A DNA stretch of 64,000 nucleotides from Antitrichia curtipendula (GCA_951230915.1 OX579635.1:29760001-29824000), one strand, 5' to 3'. Positions 1 to 11,570 are shown, counted from the first letter of the stretch. Translations and numbers: made by a program. The notes: a model not told the origin generated them from the sequence alone.

Positions 1-3000
1 CAAATTGACAAAAGATAAAGGATTGTGAATTTTCATCCATGCACTAAATTGATAATTAAGTTAATATTGTGATGTTTATATTAATATCCAAAAGATATTT
101 GCATCTTTGGGGTACATAGGGATACATAGTGAGACATTGTCAAGTTAAAAAAAAACCACACATGATTTTTGAAAGGGATACACGTGGCATTATTCTATTG
201 GTTGTTAAGCTTCTACAAAAAATTTAAAAGAGGTACATAGGTAATTTTCTTGCTAGTTGTAAAACTTTTGAGCAAATCCCTTGAGTGAAATGAATTCTTG
301 AATTTGACATGTAAAACCCACCCCAATTGCCCATATTTATATTTCTGGGAACCAGTGGAACTTGCAAACCATATGGGATATATGTGTATTTTTGACTTGT
401 AAATATGTATATATTCTGTAACCATATTTTGTGAACATATCCATATCCATACATTGTGTTCCGTAGTCTGAGATTGTATCTATATCCTTGTAAATACGTA
501 TGTATTTTATATATGCATTTGTATCCATATTTTTAATCCAAATTTGGAAGGCCAAGATTGTTTGTTCCACGTGCACCAACGACTTTGTTATTTTAAAAAT
601 AGCAATAGCAATAAGGGCGGGTGGGTGGTGGGTAGGTGTTTCTTGAACTCAGATTAGCAATTCTTGATTTTTCCAAGGGAGGAGGGTGAGGAATTGAAAC
701 ACAAACATTATGTTTGCATCTTTTTGGTACATTGTTAAGTAACTAGTTATTGGCCAAATTGACAAAAGATAAAAATATATATAAGAGGTAATTAATGAAT
801 TTCCAATGACATTAAATATATCCTAAACCTTGGCATTTTGATAAAGTTGTAGAGCATGCATATGAAAAATTAACCAATCTTGTCAATTTAATTGAGAATT
901 TGACTTATGCTAGATAGATACTAGGTAGGACCAAGATGACATCATATAGTCAATAGCATCGGTAATGGACAAATAAATAAATGAACAATGGAATATTGGG
1001 TGAATTGTCCAACAAATACATTATAAAACCTATCCTATTTAGATAGTGACCCTAGATACCTAAATGATAGACGAATTGATCTTTTGCCAAAAATACTAAT
1101 ATACTTGGATTCAGTCTTAGGGAAGAAAAAAACTCAACTTACAATGACCAATAGCTTAGTCTCCAATTCATATAACTTTCCATCCACTCAAAATAATACT
1201 GAAGGAGCACTTCAAAAACTCAACCCTAGTTGGTTTAAACAAAACTTGCCTGGACAATAATAAATGATTACACAAAGAATGTGCTTAGAAATGCCCCACC
1301 CCACCCCACTCAAATGCCCACACAAGGAATATTTGTTTTTACTTGTGTAAAGAAAATTGATTAATAAATAAAATAAAAATATAGATCCAAAAAATTAAAA
1401 TTAAAATGGCATTACTCAAGGATCAAATCTTCCATCTAGTTCAGAAACCAATAAAATAAATGAAATGACATAACTTGGTGCGACTTAGTTTCGTTAAGCT
1501 TTGTTGGGCTTTTAGTATATGCCCACTAAGGTGGGTACACCCAAAAACGCCACTTTTTGCTATTGAGCCTAGTTGTTATTATTAGACTGGTCAAATTTTG
1601 ATATGTTCTTGTAGGCAAGTGAAAGGAGGTTCCAACGCACCAGAGAACATGGCATTTGGGTACTGTATGCAAAAGTTATTAAGGAACAAAGTTTGGTTCT
1701 AAAAGCGTTTCTTCCACATAGGTACAGAACTGATTTTGGAGATGTACACATAGTATAGATGGCGCTTTAAGGTTAGTGACACATTTGGGTGTACCTACCT
1801 TATATAGTGTGGGCTCAATTTGGGAGGCAGTTAGGATCAGTAAGCAAACTGAAATTAGCAATATAAGCTGCCAGTAATGTTGCAAGGTGGGACCAGTTGG
1901 TGGTCTCCTAAGCGACTTTTAGGAGTAGCTCAAGTTGCTAAAAACACAGCAAAATGTGCTTCAGTTTCAAATTTTACACAGTGATTGCAGTAGTTTTTTT
2001 ATGCACGATTTTTTGCTAATTGGCTATGGCCAAAAAATAATGGCTATTTTTTTGAAAGGAAATTTCATTTTGGGGGGCCATATTGTGAGATCATTGCTCT
2101 ATTTTAAGACCATTAGCCAAATTTTATCTAGGTATCACCTAATTTTCATAAAGACATCACCAAGTATCACACAAATATCACATGAGTATTAAAGAAATAA
2201 CTGTCTCCTTCTCCCAAATGAAAAAACAACAACTGAGTGGTTTGCACATTTTTGTAGTTATCATTTTTTTGGTGAGGTACTTTGCCAAATTTGTCCACAT
2301 TTGAGAACACTGGGTGGGACATGATAGGAATCCCACCCTGAAAGAAAGGTTCCATAAAGACAAATGCTTGATCATACATGACTCAGATACCATTCATCGA
2401 TCAAGGAGGTTCCTTTTATTTCATATTCCATTTTTTCTGGAAGAAAAATAAATTGAAAGGCTTGACTTGCTGGAGAGATCCAGTTGAACAGAAAATGCTC
2501 AACCCACAAACCTTTTCTTCTTGCATTGCAGTACAGTAGAACCACCCATTGTCAACCACTTAAGCAATCTGTGCATGTTTTGGAGCAGTATAAGGCATGT
2601 AAATTTTCTACCATGTAGGAAGATAAAAATCAAGGGACTACCATTTTTTCTGTAATTTTATGCCTTGAATTGAAATTACTATGAATTTTGGAAGCCGTTA
2701 GCTTGTCCAAACCTATAGCTGATATGTAGAGTCTTCCAATGCCTATCACTCAAGAACTATTTTATGTTCACTACTTTGGGACATGTGTCATGACTCGATT
2801 AGTCGTAACTTTGAAAAGAAAAGAAAAGACATTCAAAGCTTTGGTTGAAAATTTATTGCAACTTTGGTTAAAAATAGTACACCCTACAGGTTGGGGTTGG
2901 GGATAGGTCCCTGGTCAACAATGGGTGTTTCTACCGTATGTCCTTGCATTGCAGTAATGAAGTATTCAGTTCATTACCCCCCAAACCAAAAAGCAACTTC

Positions 3001-3213
3001 AATTTTAATTTCAAACATACCTTCTTCTTCTGAAGAAGCATCATTGTGGTCATCCTCTCTTCATTCAAACCTCATGAGGACTCTGGTCTGAGATCTTTGA
3101 AATGGGTACTGTGAGGCCTGATCCTGAGAATGTAGAGAGTCTGTTTGCAATCTTGCAATTAAGTTACTTGCTGCCTGGGTGTATCAGTTATCTTCCCACC
3201 AGGTATTTGAGTG
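1..3213. other. Gene-free AT-rich stretch
   Basis: I see no gene here. The short open frames are on both strands, AT-driven and without recognisable protein character. Between about 360 and 540 the sequence is rich in degenerate ATATCCATA-type hexamers. A similar texture (TATCCGTA-type) returns at 52683-52850. The phrases at 1-18 and 755-772 (AAATTGACAAAAGATA) and at 100-118 and 713-731 (TTTGCATCTTT) recur in swapped order, which suggests an old rearranged duplication. The only structured item is the inverted repeat at 1521-1814. Confidence 0.6.
1521..1814. repeat. Imperfect inverted repeat, possible MITE
   Basis: The left arm (1521-1546) reads GCCCACTAAGGTGGGTACAC followed by CCAAA. The right arm (1784-1814) is its imperfect inverse around TTTGGGTGTACCTACCTT and GTGGGC. 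About 240 bp of AT-rich non-coding DNA lies between them. The layout fits a small terminal-inverted-repeat element, but I could not find a convincing target-site duplication, so the class is open. Confidence 0.4.
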
Positions 3214-3215
3214 TA

Positions 3216-3839
3216 CAGTGGGGTACAATTCATTTACGATTTTTTGCATCCTGACAATTTTCACTAGAAGTTCAGAAGCTTAAGTAAGTTGTATTATGCT
3301 AAAAAAATGGACCGATTTTTGAAGCGCAAGTAGCATTGGAATAATAGAAAAGACTACTTTATCATCATAACAAATATGTACATGAAAAATTCAATATCAT
3401 ACAACATTTTGGAAGTTTTTTGTACATTATCTATCATCTAGTGGTACCACCCTTTGCCAAAATTATTATTTGCATTCAGATTGGGCATGTTCAAAATGAA
3501 CATTTGTAGTTGTTGTAGAGACACTATCTTCCATCCTGCTTGAATTGCTTGTGTGATTTCTTGCTTGTTCTTCACCCCATTGCAAACAATCTTTGACTAT
3601 CTTCCAAACATTCTTTGTGAAATGGTAGATAGTGATAATAAAGAAATCCAAATTGTTGTATGATTTTAAATTATTTACTTTTCACTTGTGATGAAGTTGA
3701 AATGCACTTTATTGCAATTCCAACACAATTTGTAATTTTTAAAATTGGTTCATTTTTTAGCATACTAGAGCTTCCTAAAGTTGTTGAACTTTCTAATGAA
3801 AATTGATTGAAAATTTCATAAATGAATTATACCCCACTA
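3216..3839. mobile_element. Tc1/mariner-like MITE with about 100-bp TIRs
   Basis: The element begins TA|CAGTGGGGTAC and ends as the inverse, ...TACCCCACTA|TA (the outer C has become T on the right). The inverted arms run about 3216-3318 and 3741-3839. They can be followed through matching phrases (TTCATTTA, CAATTTTCA, AAGTTCA, TATGCTAAAAAA). A TA duplication sits on each side (3214-3215, 3840-3841), as expected for Tc1/mariner elements, whose TIRs often start with CAGTG. The 420-bp core has no transposase frame, so this is a non-autonomous copy. Confidence 0.65.
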
Positions 3840-3841
3840 TA

Positions 3842-4446
3842 TAGTACAATACTCCCCTTCCTTTGAATCAACTTATCAACACATAAGAGAGTACCTTACT
3901 CCATTCCTATCAATCCAATATTGAACTATTAATTCCACTTGGACTAAAGTAGGTGGCTCAAAAAGTGACCCTCTTCTTCAAACAACCCTATAGGGAGCTC
4001 TGAAATGGAGAGTAAATGGTTCTAAAATGGACTACCAACCTCTCTTAGTGCATGGTGTTGCATAATTAAGGGTTGTTAATGGATGCAATAAGAGCTAGGG
4101 AGGGTCCATTTCAAAGCCAAGGTGTGTCCACTTAATTTTTCTAAATGGGAATTGATTGCCTTGTAGCCTTCTTACAAATGTTTAAAGAATGTAGGGCTCG
4201 TTTAAGTTTAGTAAGGGTTGCATTTAGGAACCTTGTGTATTATTTTTTGAATGCCACATTGTTTGTTTTTGGTCAACCCATATCTTTTTTCAGACTGCAT
4301 GTGTATGAGTTATGCAAGGCCTAGGATCACAAATAGGTGCCTACGGCAAAATTCTTTGAAAATTCATAAGTAATTCATATATGCTCCAAAAATATGAAAC
4401 TACTAGTGTTAGATTCCGCATCAATTTTTCTTCAAGTGAAAATAAG
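3842..4446. other. Intergenic, nothing recognised
   Basis: AT-rich sequence with no coding frame of protein-like character and no inverted or tandem structure that I could see. Confidence 0.5.
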
Positions 4447-4730
4447 CATTAGATGAGATTTTTGGGTGTGGGAGGGCCATTTTAGGTCCATTCCTGGTGT
4501 TGTTCCCCAGGCAGTTAAAGAACGCCGTTGTCAGAAAAAAAATTTGAAAAGAAAAAGAAAAAGGTTAAACTTAAGATGAAAAAAAAGATGGAAAAAAAAT
4601 TGAATCTTTTTCTTTTTTATACAATGTGGTAGTCTTTGTGCCACGTCAAGCAGTTGCTGCAATGCAGTTCTGAGGGCTAGGAACCATGGGGAACTTGTAG
4701 CCCTTTGTAGGGGTTGCAAATCATCTAATG
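4447..4730. mobile_element. CATTA-ended MITE, family P copy 1
   Basis: The ends are CATTAGATGA and its inverse TCATCTAATG. Inside lie phrases shared with copies at 37895-38168 and 58745-59031: a GGAGGGCC / TGTTCCC block near one end, AGAACG-CCG-TTGTCAG, a poly-A/T core, then GCCACGTCA and GGGGAACTTG-TAGCCCT near the other end. No coding capacity. CATTA ends look like CACTA ends after C-to-T change, so a CACTA (CMC) origin is my inference. A clear 3-bp duplication is not visible. Confidence 0.6.
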
Positions 4731-4846
4731 GAGAAAAAAAAAATTGGGCATCTAAAATCCATCAAAAAGGCCCAACAACCCTTAAAGGATCGCTATTTGA
4801 GCCACCTACCTTAAACCTAACTAGGTTCCCGCACTCCATTGGGAGG

Positions 4847-5122
4847 GCCGGGGTGAGACAACCCCTCACATGTCCACCCAAAGTCATTCCAAGGGTATAT
4901 GTAAAATACAAGATATAATGCAATGGTCACAAATAAAATAAAATAAAATACAAGCCCCCCTATTTTGAACTTGATTAATTTATCTTCTATACCCCTCCTA
5001 GCTACTTTGAGGCCTTTGATAGCAAATATGAATTGAAAATTTGAAAATTTGATCATGTGTGGCAAATAAAATATTTCAGTAGTTTTCTTTGGGGACAAGT
5101 GAGGGGTCAATTCACCGTGGTC
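4847..5122. mobile_element. Small TIR element with candidate 9-bp TSD
   Basis: The left end (GCCGGGGTGAGAC then ACCCCTCAC-TGTCC) is mirrored at the right end (inverse of GACCACGGTGAATTG then ACCCCTCAC-TGTCC). It is flanked by ATTGGGAGG (4838-4846) and ATTGGGCGG (5123-5131), an 8-of-9 match. Nine-base duplications are typical of Mutator-like elements. The interior (about 5020-5110) is related in inverse orientation to 6085-6170. It has no transposase. The TIR is imperfect, so the exact ends could be off by a few bases. Confidence 0.45.
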
Positions 5123-5168
5123 ATTGGGCGGGTAGGAAAAATGTCATGAGTGTAGGGTTGCCCCATCT

Positions 5169-5517
5169 TACTACACTAATGATGGTATTTAGTGCCATGT
5201 TGTAAATAGCATTACCTGCACTTTTATCCCGCCCACTCTAATCTTCAATTAGTTGAAATGTAGAGTTAACATAATTTATTTAATAAAGTATTCATTTGGA
5301 TAGGCATTTATATGTTTAAATTTATAATTTTTTCATTGCAATTTGATGAAACAATAGGTAACATTAAATGTAAACTTGTAAAAAATTGATATCTGGTAGT
5401 TGACAAATAATGTCTACGTTTACATTTAGTGTTGATAACATTAACATAATTATTGGCATTTAATGTTGTGCTTCGTAATTAGTGTTGTCAACACTATTTA
5501 CCATGATTAGTGTAGTT
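5169..5517. mobile_element. CACTA-like MITE
   Basis: The left end reads ACTACACTAATGATGG followed by TATTTAGTG. The right end is the inverse, giving ACTACACTAATCATGG then TAAATAGTGTTG. Inside are repeated GTGTTG / TTTAGTGTTGATAACA phrases, the sub-terminal repetition usual for CACTA elements. No coding frame and no certain 3-bp TSD. The end motif is close to that of the element at 58594-59182, so the two are probably relatives. Confidence 0.55.
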
Positions 5518-5539
5518 AGCAAAAAACTGTTCAAACTTG

Positions 5540-6040
5540 GGATGGGATGTCATGTCATGTCATCCCCATGTTGGCTGAGTTCCCTCTGCCTGACATGCCA
5601 TATGATGCCACATTGAGTATTTGAGTAGAGTTGGGGTGGCAGTGGCCCAACTGGGCCTAACTTCCGCAACTGCAAGAGAATCCACCAAGTACAAGCCTCG
5701 CCAGCTGAGCAGAACCTTTCCATATATACTCATCAAGAACATTGCATCACACTATCCTGAAGGGAGGCTGAATCTCCATCATCAGCAATAGCAACTTTTC
5801 ATGATACCTTGCACTGCTGGGGAAGGAAGGAAGGAAGGAAGCTTAGTGCAGACAGATGCAGACAGTGATGAATTTCATGGCATGGCACGGCATGGCACAG
5901 CCCCTGCCTAGGTGCATTGGTTGGGGCCAAAATAAGCTTTCAATGGGATCAGTATAGTATTTCCAGGGGAATCTGATACCATTCCAGGGCATCGTCTTTG
6001 GTGCAGAAACATGTAGAATACTATGGTAGTGTCACTTTTG
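5540..6040. repeat. Simple-sequence patches in gene-free DNA
   Basis: This stretch holds a short GGAA microsatellite (about 5819-5841), CATGTCATGTCATCC (about 5550) and CATGGCACGG repeats (about 5878-5900). The base composition is less AT-rich than its neighbours. I see no convincing exon. Confidence 0.5.
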
Positions 6041-6054
6041 GGCAAGGCGGTAGC

Positions 6055-6256
6055 GGCCAGGGAGGATTGACCACTGTATTTCCCTGTGTTTACCCATGAA
6101 GAAAACATTGGAATTTTTTGTTTGCCACATATGATAAAATTTTCAAATTTTGAATTCATATTTGCAATCAGGGGGAATTTTTCCATTTACAAAATAAGGG
6201 GGAATTTTTCCATTTACCCTTTGATGGGGCAATACAGTGGTCAATCCTCCCTGGCC
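6055..6256. mobile_element. 202-bp TIR element with candidate 9-bp TSD
   Basis: The arms GGCCAGGGAGGATTGACCAC + TGTATT (6055-6080) and their near-perfect inverse (6231-6256) enclose about 150 bp. Flanks are GGCGGTAGC (6046-6054) and GGCTGTAGC (6257-6265), an 8-of-9 direct match, which suggests a Mutator-like insertion. The interior carries a GGGGGAATTTTTCCATTTAC phrase twice in tandem (6171-6218) and a block related to 5020-5110. Non-coding. Confidence 0.5.
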
Positions 6257-6915
6257 GGCTGTAGCTGTGGTGAGGATTTCAATCGACAGCCAAATCTGTA
6301 GAGAATGAATGTCGTGTTTGCTATTCTTGCCACTGGACTACTTCATGCTGCATTGCTGCCTGGCTGTTTCTATGGATATTTTTTGGCTTTGTTGTTTCCA
6401 CTGCAGAATGGTGGCCCTGATGAGTGGTTTCCAGCCTTTCTGTTCAAAGCAGGCTGCAACGAACTTAGAACTTCACCATGGTACAACTGCAGTTGCCCTC
6501 TCTCCTGCTGCAAGCCTAGAATCTTTTAAGGGCATTATTAGGGGTTGATGTTGTACCACTCTCCTGTTTTTATGTCGTCCTTCTAGTGTCAGGGAGGACT
6601 GGGTAATGGACCAAGTGGTAATCAAAAAATCAGCTTCCCAGTTCCCACTTCCCACCTTGGACAATGAGACTATGAGAGGGACTTCAGTTGTGCAAGTGTA
6701 AGATTTGTTGGGGTTTATGACTCTGGAGACCCACACCAAACTGATGCCAATTTGCTCATGTCAAACTGGTGCATTCCTTCTAATTTTAAACCTGCAGACC
6801 CAGAAACCAGAAACCCATGAACCCCAAAGTCAACCAACCTCACCCAGACTTTCAAAAATGGATTTCTCTCTTAATTTTAACTCCAGATCATGTCTAACTT
6901 CTTTCTATTTGGAAG

Positions 6916-6970
6916 AATTGCAATGATTCCCTGCAGAATGCAACTTGGGAAATGGACAGGGAATCATTGC
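6916..6970. repeat. Perfect 16-bp hairpin
   Basis: TTGCAATGATTCCCTG (6916-6931) is followed after 23 nt by its exact inverse CAGGGAATCATTGCAA (6955-6970). A transcript would fold into a tight stem-loop. It lies in a gene-free stretch (6257-7260). It could be a relic of a transposon end, or a small-RNA fold-back. Nothing else supports either. Confidence 0.6.
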
Positions 6971-7260
6971 AAATGTAAAACAGAAGAGAATGTGTGACGG
7001 ACATGTCTTGGCCAAAAATGATCAGGATCCACTACCTGCATAAAAATAAAATGGTGAGTGTATATATAAGTCTTGTTTGTGAAGTACAAAAAAGTATGAA
7101 ATACAATGTAGAAAAGGAATGAATGAGACACTTTGGATTATGAAAACATGGTGATATAAGAGGTAATCGTAAAGGTCATCCCCTGTTGTAATAGTTTTGT
7201 CAAAGGAAGGTTTAACTAAGAACAATACAAAAGAAACACAACACCAAATTCCATCAAATC

Positions 7261-7793
7261 TTAACCCCTAAAACCTTGCTTGTCCCCTCGGGGGACAATT
7301 TGGGTCCGGGTAGGTTCCTTTTGTCTCAATTTGAAGTGATTTTTTTTGAGATTTTTTGAGGTTGTGTACCTTTGCAAGAGCTTTGTGGATATAATTTTTT
7401 TGTTTTAATTGGATGCTGGATGAAAAAGTTATGGCACAATGAGCAAGAAATGGAGATTGGCGGACAGCCCCCCAAAAAATTACAAAAAGTTAAAATTTTT
7501 TTAGTTTTTTTCCTAAAATATTATGTTTTTACCTATACGTGAAGATTTGATTCGTTCTATTTGGACTAGGGATGAGAAAGTTATGGACAATCTTAATTTT
7601 CGGGCAATTTAAGCATCTTCTTGAAAAAAAACTTTTTGATGAAATTTGTACTACATGATCTTAGACAAGTTAAGTATAAGATCCTACGGTTAATTTTTTT
7701 TTTTTAAATATTGGTTTCCATAAGTGAATACAACAAAAGTGGTAGTTTTGAGTGGTTTTTGGCATAAAACACCCTCGGGGCTTCAGGGGTTAA
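7261..7793 (+). mobile_element. TTAA-bounded element K1
   Basis: The element starts TTAACCCCTAAAA and ends CTTCAGGGGTTAA, so the ends are inverted CCCCTNAAG motifs inside a TTAA duplication. Just inside the left end is a palindrome, TGTCCCCTCGGGGGACA. The body shares ordered phrases with the other copies (GTAGG-TC-TTTTGTCTCAAT, AGTTATGGCACAA, GCGGACAGCCC, AAAGTTATGGACAATCTT, GGGCAATTTAAGCATCTTCTTG). TTAA duplication with CCC ends is the signature of the piggyBac superfamily, and that assignment is inference. No transposase is present. Its right end abuts the next element. Confidence 0.7.
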
Positions 7794-8326
7794 GGCCGCT
7801 TCACACTATGGCCGACCAAGTCGAGAGGCCATGGGATTGAGTGGCCAAACTTTGTTGAGAGTCCAAAGAAATGAACAATAAATAGGCAATAAAATATAGG
7901 AATTAGAGCCTTTGGCCAACCATAGTGTGAAGCCTCCAAAGGCCAAACCGTTGACAATGAACTCCCATGGCCTCTCAACTTGGACGGCCAAAGTGTGAAG
8001 CCTCCAAAGGTCAAGCCCAAAGTCCAAACTCTTAGCAATGAACTCCCACCCACCAATTTAACGGTTGAGATCTTGCCATACGTTGATGGCTTCTCGACCA
8101 TAGTTTTGAATTCCCATTTTTAGTTGGCCCAAACTTTCTTTGAGAGTCCGTCGCCATGTAGGCAATTATTGCCAAGTAGGTAGTTGGAGGGTGTTGGCCT
8201 CGTGGTTGGCTTTTGGACTTGTGCCTTCTAGTGTGAAGGATCGAGAGGTCAAACTTTTGGTTTCTTGAAATTTGATTGGTAGAAATCCACGACCTTTCAA
8301 TTGTTGGCCATAGTGTAAAGTGGCCC
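7793..8326. mobile_element. Tourist-like (PIF/Harbinger) MITE
   Basis: The left end AGGCCGCTTCACACTATGGCC is mirrored on the right (inverse: GGGCCACTTTACACTATGGCC). TTA sits on both sides (7790-7792 and 8327-8329), the duplication expected for PIF/Harbinger. The CACACTATGG / AAGTGTGAAGCCTCCAAAGG motif is repeated inside at about 7920-7950 and 7985-8010, a sub-terminal repeat pattern. It inserted exactly into the right TTA(A) of element K1. The minus-strand open frame that crosses its right border (8032-8556) is not evidence of a gene. Confidence 0.65.
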
Positions 8327-8329
8327 TTA

Positions 8330-8816
8330 GTTGGGGTGTTCCTAGGAAATTTGTCCTTATTTTTCTCAAACTCCAGTTCCTCATCCAACATTCCCCATAC
8401 TTTATAATTAACTCTATCATTGTCAAATAGAAAAAGATCACATGTCAATACATATATTGCACCAAGAAATACAAGCAATAGACATGAAACAATTGAATTT
8501 TGAGTATATAGAATCTTTATTGAAATTATCCATAAGTTCATGACAACAGTATTCATTGTTCATCAGAGCTTACAACAATAGAGGTATGGGTTGTAAGTAT
8601 CACATTTGAAGTATGTGGATAGAAAAACTTCATAAAACTTTATAAAACTTCGATCATAGACTAAATTGTATTGTACAAAGATGGAAACACTATATTTCTT
8701 TCAAAACCTCCTCTTTCACCACAATGACATGTCAAATCGACATTCTTTTGTTAATATAACCCCACCACCACGTACATATTTTCTACATCAAACTTTCAGA
8801 AATAAAGCTCCACTAG
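8330..8816. other. Intergenic, nothing firm
   Basis: On the minus strand about 8330-8556 is open and reads slightly protein-like (charged run around DEELEFEKNKDK), but it has no family resemblance I can name and runs into the MITE at 8326. I do not call it a gene. Confidence 0.4.
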
Positions 8817-9627
8817 TTAAATCCTAAAGTCCTAAGGTCTTTTTTCATCAAAAAACACTCATAATTGCCATTTCTATAGCAAAGAGTAAAATAATTTTTT
8901 TATTTTTTATTTTTGCATATCTAACCATAGGATTTTTGAACTAGCATAGTGTAAGAATGTATGGAAGAAATTTCAAAAAATTTGACTATATAGATTGTAA
9001 GATATTTGCATTTAAAGTAAAAGAAACAAGATTTTTTGCACATTGCTCAACTACATTTTGGGGCTTTGAACCTTCTAAAAAGAAACACTTAGGTTTCACT
9101 CATTAAAAAATTGTTAAGTAGAAGTAGGTTCAAATTAAAGGGAAAACTAAACCATTAATAGCTCTAAGATGGAATTGAAACACACTAGTTTCAACAATGA
9201 TATTATTCTAGAAATAAACCTTAACCTTGTAGAACTTTTTTTTCTGAAAAAAGTGTGAAAACTAAGTTTAGAAATGAATCCTACAAGTTATTTTTTTCAA
9301 GAAGATGCTCTAATTGCCCAAAAAATAAGATTGTCTATAGCTTTTGCATAACAAATCCAAATGGATTAATCAAATCTTCCCATGTAGACAAAAATACAAT
9401 CTAAGTGAATTTTTTTTTATTTTTAACTTTCTGACTACTAAACTAAATGTTGGGCTTTTCGTGCCATAACTTTTGTTCCAGGGCATTGATTGATACAAAA
9501 ATCATATTTCTAAAAAGCTAATGTATTTTTCTATCTTCCAAAAAAAATTCAAAAAATATTAAGACCTTAGGAGCCTGTCCAAAATCCATTTTATCCCTCG
9601 AGGGGACAATGGAACTTTAGGGGTTAA
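8817..9627 (-). mobile_element. TTAA-bounded element K2
   Basis: The left boundary is TTAAATCCTAAAGTCC (8817) and the right is ACTTTAGGGGTTAA (ends 9627). Read on the minus strand it matches K5: the palindrome near its 5' end (about 9595-9605, CCCTCGAGGGG), the AACTTGTAGGATTCATTTCT block, and the final AAAACACTCATAATTGCCATTTC block, which corresponds to K8 and K5. Non-coding, 811 bp. Confidence 0.65.
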
Positions 9628-10202
9628 ATTAGTGACGTCTCTTTCCAATCATACTTGGAATTTGACTTGTTTTTGTATCACACACTTTTGGATCATGTAA
9701 GACCTAAAGGATTAATCCTCAAACACTTGAGTAGATGTTTTGTGTCTTTTAATTGATTTGAAGGATTCCTCTAAAATGAAAAACATTTTGGGAGGGGGAG
9801 TTATTTTGAATGCATTATACGTGAATAAAATTGAATATTTTCCTCGTAGTGGTATATTTTAACATTTGTATAGAAGATTCTCAATCCCTAAATTTCTATG
9901 TAGTGTCTTTCGGCAACGTTAAGCTTCTAACTCTTGATGTGAATTTGAACCATAAAATTTGTCTTTAAAAAAAATTTAAAGCCTTATTAATTCAATGGAG
10001 TTAAATTAACTCCTAAAGGTTTTGATGTTTTAGGTCCAAAATTGCTTCAAAGTACGCAAACCCAAAACAAAGCTAAATCTTCATCTGTACTTATTCATTC
10101 AAAAATCCAATCATAGGATCCTTTAGTTAACTTGTTAGAGTACACCCTCCTAAAAAATTTAAATAAAAAACCTTAACAATTGCGGTATCTTGTTGCTTGG
10201 AT
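9628..10202. repeat. Gene-free; fragment of TTAA family (K9)
   Basis: From 10006 (TTAACTCCTAAAGG) to 10202 the sequence matches 19842-20050 in order (CCCAAAATTGCTTCAAA, CCAATCATAGGA-TCCTTTGGTTAAC, CCTTA-CA-TTGC). It looks like the left part of a longer TTAA element into which K3 inserted at a TTAA. 9628-10005 holds nothing I recognise. Confidence 0.45.
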
Positions 10203-10712
10203 TTAACCCCTAAAGGTCCCATTGGTCCCTATGGGGGCCAAAATACGACTTTGGGTAGGCTCATACAGTCTCAATATTCATCATAATTTACTAAAGCTAC
10301 AAAAATACATAAGCTTCTTGGAAATATAATATATATTTCAATCAATGCCCGGAAGCAAAAGTTATTGCACAAAAAAGACAAAAATAGAGGTCGGAGGGCA
10401 GTCCTTCAAAAATCACAGAAAGTCAAAATGTATATAAAATTAAATTTTTCTTNNNNNNNNNNNNNNNNNNNNNNNNNNNNNNNNNNNNNNNNNNNNNNNN
10501 NNNNNNNNNNNNNNNNNNNNNNNNNNNNNNNNNNNNNNNNNNNNNNNNNNNNNNNNNNNNNNNNNNNNNNNNNNNNNNNNNNNNNNNNNNNNNNNNNNNN
10601 NNNNNNNNNNNNNNNNNNNNNNNNNNNNNNNNNNNNNNNNNNNNNNNNNNNNGATGTTTATAAATTTCAAAGCTTAAAAACATTTTTTTGCTTTCTTGGG
10701 GCTTGAAGCCAA
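10203..10712 (+). mobile_element. TTAA-bounded element K3, split by a gap
   Basis: It begins TTAACCCCTAAAGGTCCCAT and follows K8 almost phrase for phrase (GGGTAGGCTCATACAGTCTC, AATATTCATCATAATTTACT, AATGCCCGGAAGCAAAAGTTAT) up to the N-run. After the run, TTTTTTTGCTTTCTTGGGG resembles the last part of K8. The closing TTAA is not recognisable, so the right limit is approximate. Confidence 0.5.
10453..10652. other. Assembly gap, 200 N
   Basis: A run of exactly 200 N. Such round sizes are placeholders used by scaffolders and say nothing of true length. It falls inside a repeated element, a likely cause of the break. Confidence 0.95.
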
Positions 10713-11570
10713 TCAAGAGCTTACTAATATGTTTTCCTACGCTTTTTTTCTTATTGTGTTAAGGAAGGCATATTAAGCACAAAAACTTATGATTTAGCTA
10801 TAGAACATTGTAGCTATGTGTACTCTATGTCACATCTTTTACTAAGTGAATTTAGTTTCAGTATATAGCATTACAATGAATTACTATCCTTAAATGTAGT
10901 AAAACTCTAGAGGCAAACCCTTCATTAACACCAAAGTACCAAGCCATGTATTCTGATTCATTATTATTCAAATCAATCTCGGTCTTTATTTAGATTAGTG
11001 TTCTATCAAGATAACTAACAAATATATCAAGGTATTTTATAAATTATTGTTTAATATTTTTTTTAAACTAATGGTTTGTACATTTACTATGTTGTTTTGT
11101 ATTTATCTTACCACTTATCTACACGTAGACAAAACTGTAAAGAATATGTTGTGCAACTATATGATTAACAAACACAATTGTTCTTTAAAGCTAAAATTAT
11201 TCAAAAGTGTACCAAATAATCCCATCTAAAACCCAAGGTTTTTTTAAGAAATATTTGGTTAGATTGCATCATTCAACTTCTTTTAAGATATATACCTATG
11301 TGTATACATCTAAATTTTGACTTCGTATTGTTGATTGATTGAATTTAGAATTTCTTCATACATAAATAAATTTTCTTCCTATAAATGTTATTTTTTCAAA
11401 AATATAGAAGAAAACCAATTTATTGTGATCCTATGAACTGAAATATATAAATAAATTGTACAAATTATAATATATATTTTTATAATCAATGTCTTTTTCA
11501 AAAGTCAAAATTAGAATGCACTTTTTTTTGTAATTTAAAATCATTTGAAAGAAATTAATGAAAAACACTC
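10713..11570. other. Intergenic, nothing recognised
   Basis: Very AT-rich, with short open frames only. No repeat partner was found in the window. Confidence 0.5.

Noticed and set aside
7261..7274. CCCCTAAA at element ends as interstitial telomere repeats
   Set aside because: The motif is never tandem and always sits beside a TTAA at an element border.
8032..8556. 174-codon minus-strand open frame, among the longest in the window
   Set aside because: Its C-terminal half lies inside a Tourist-like MITE with symmetrical ends. The rest has no recognisable family.
10365..10706. Open frames running through the N gap
   Set aside because: They are artefacts of translating N.
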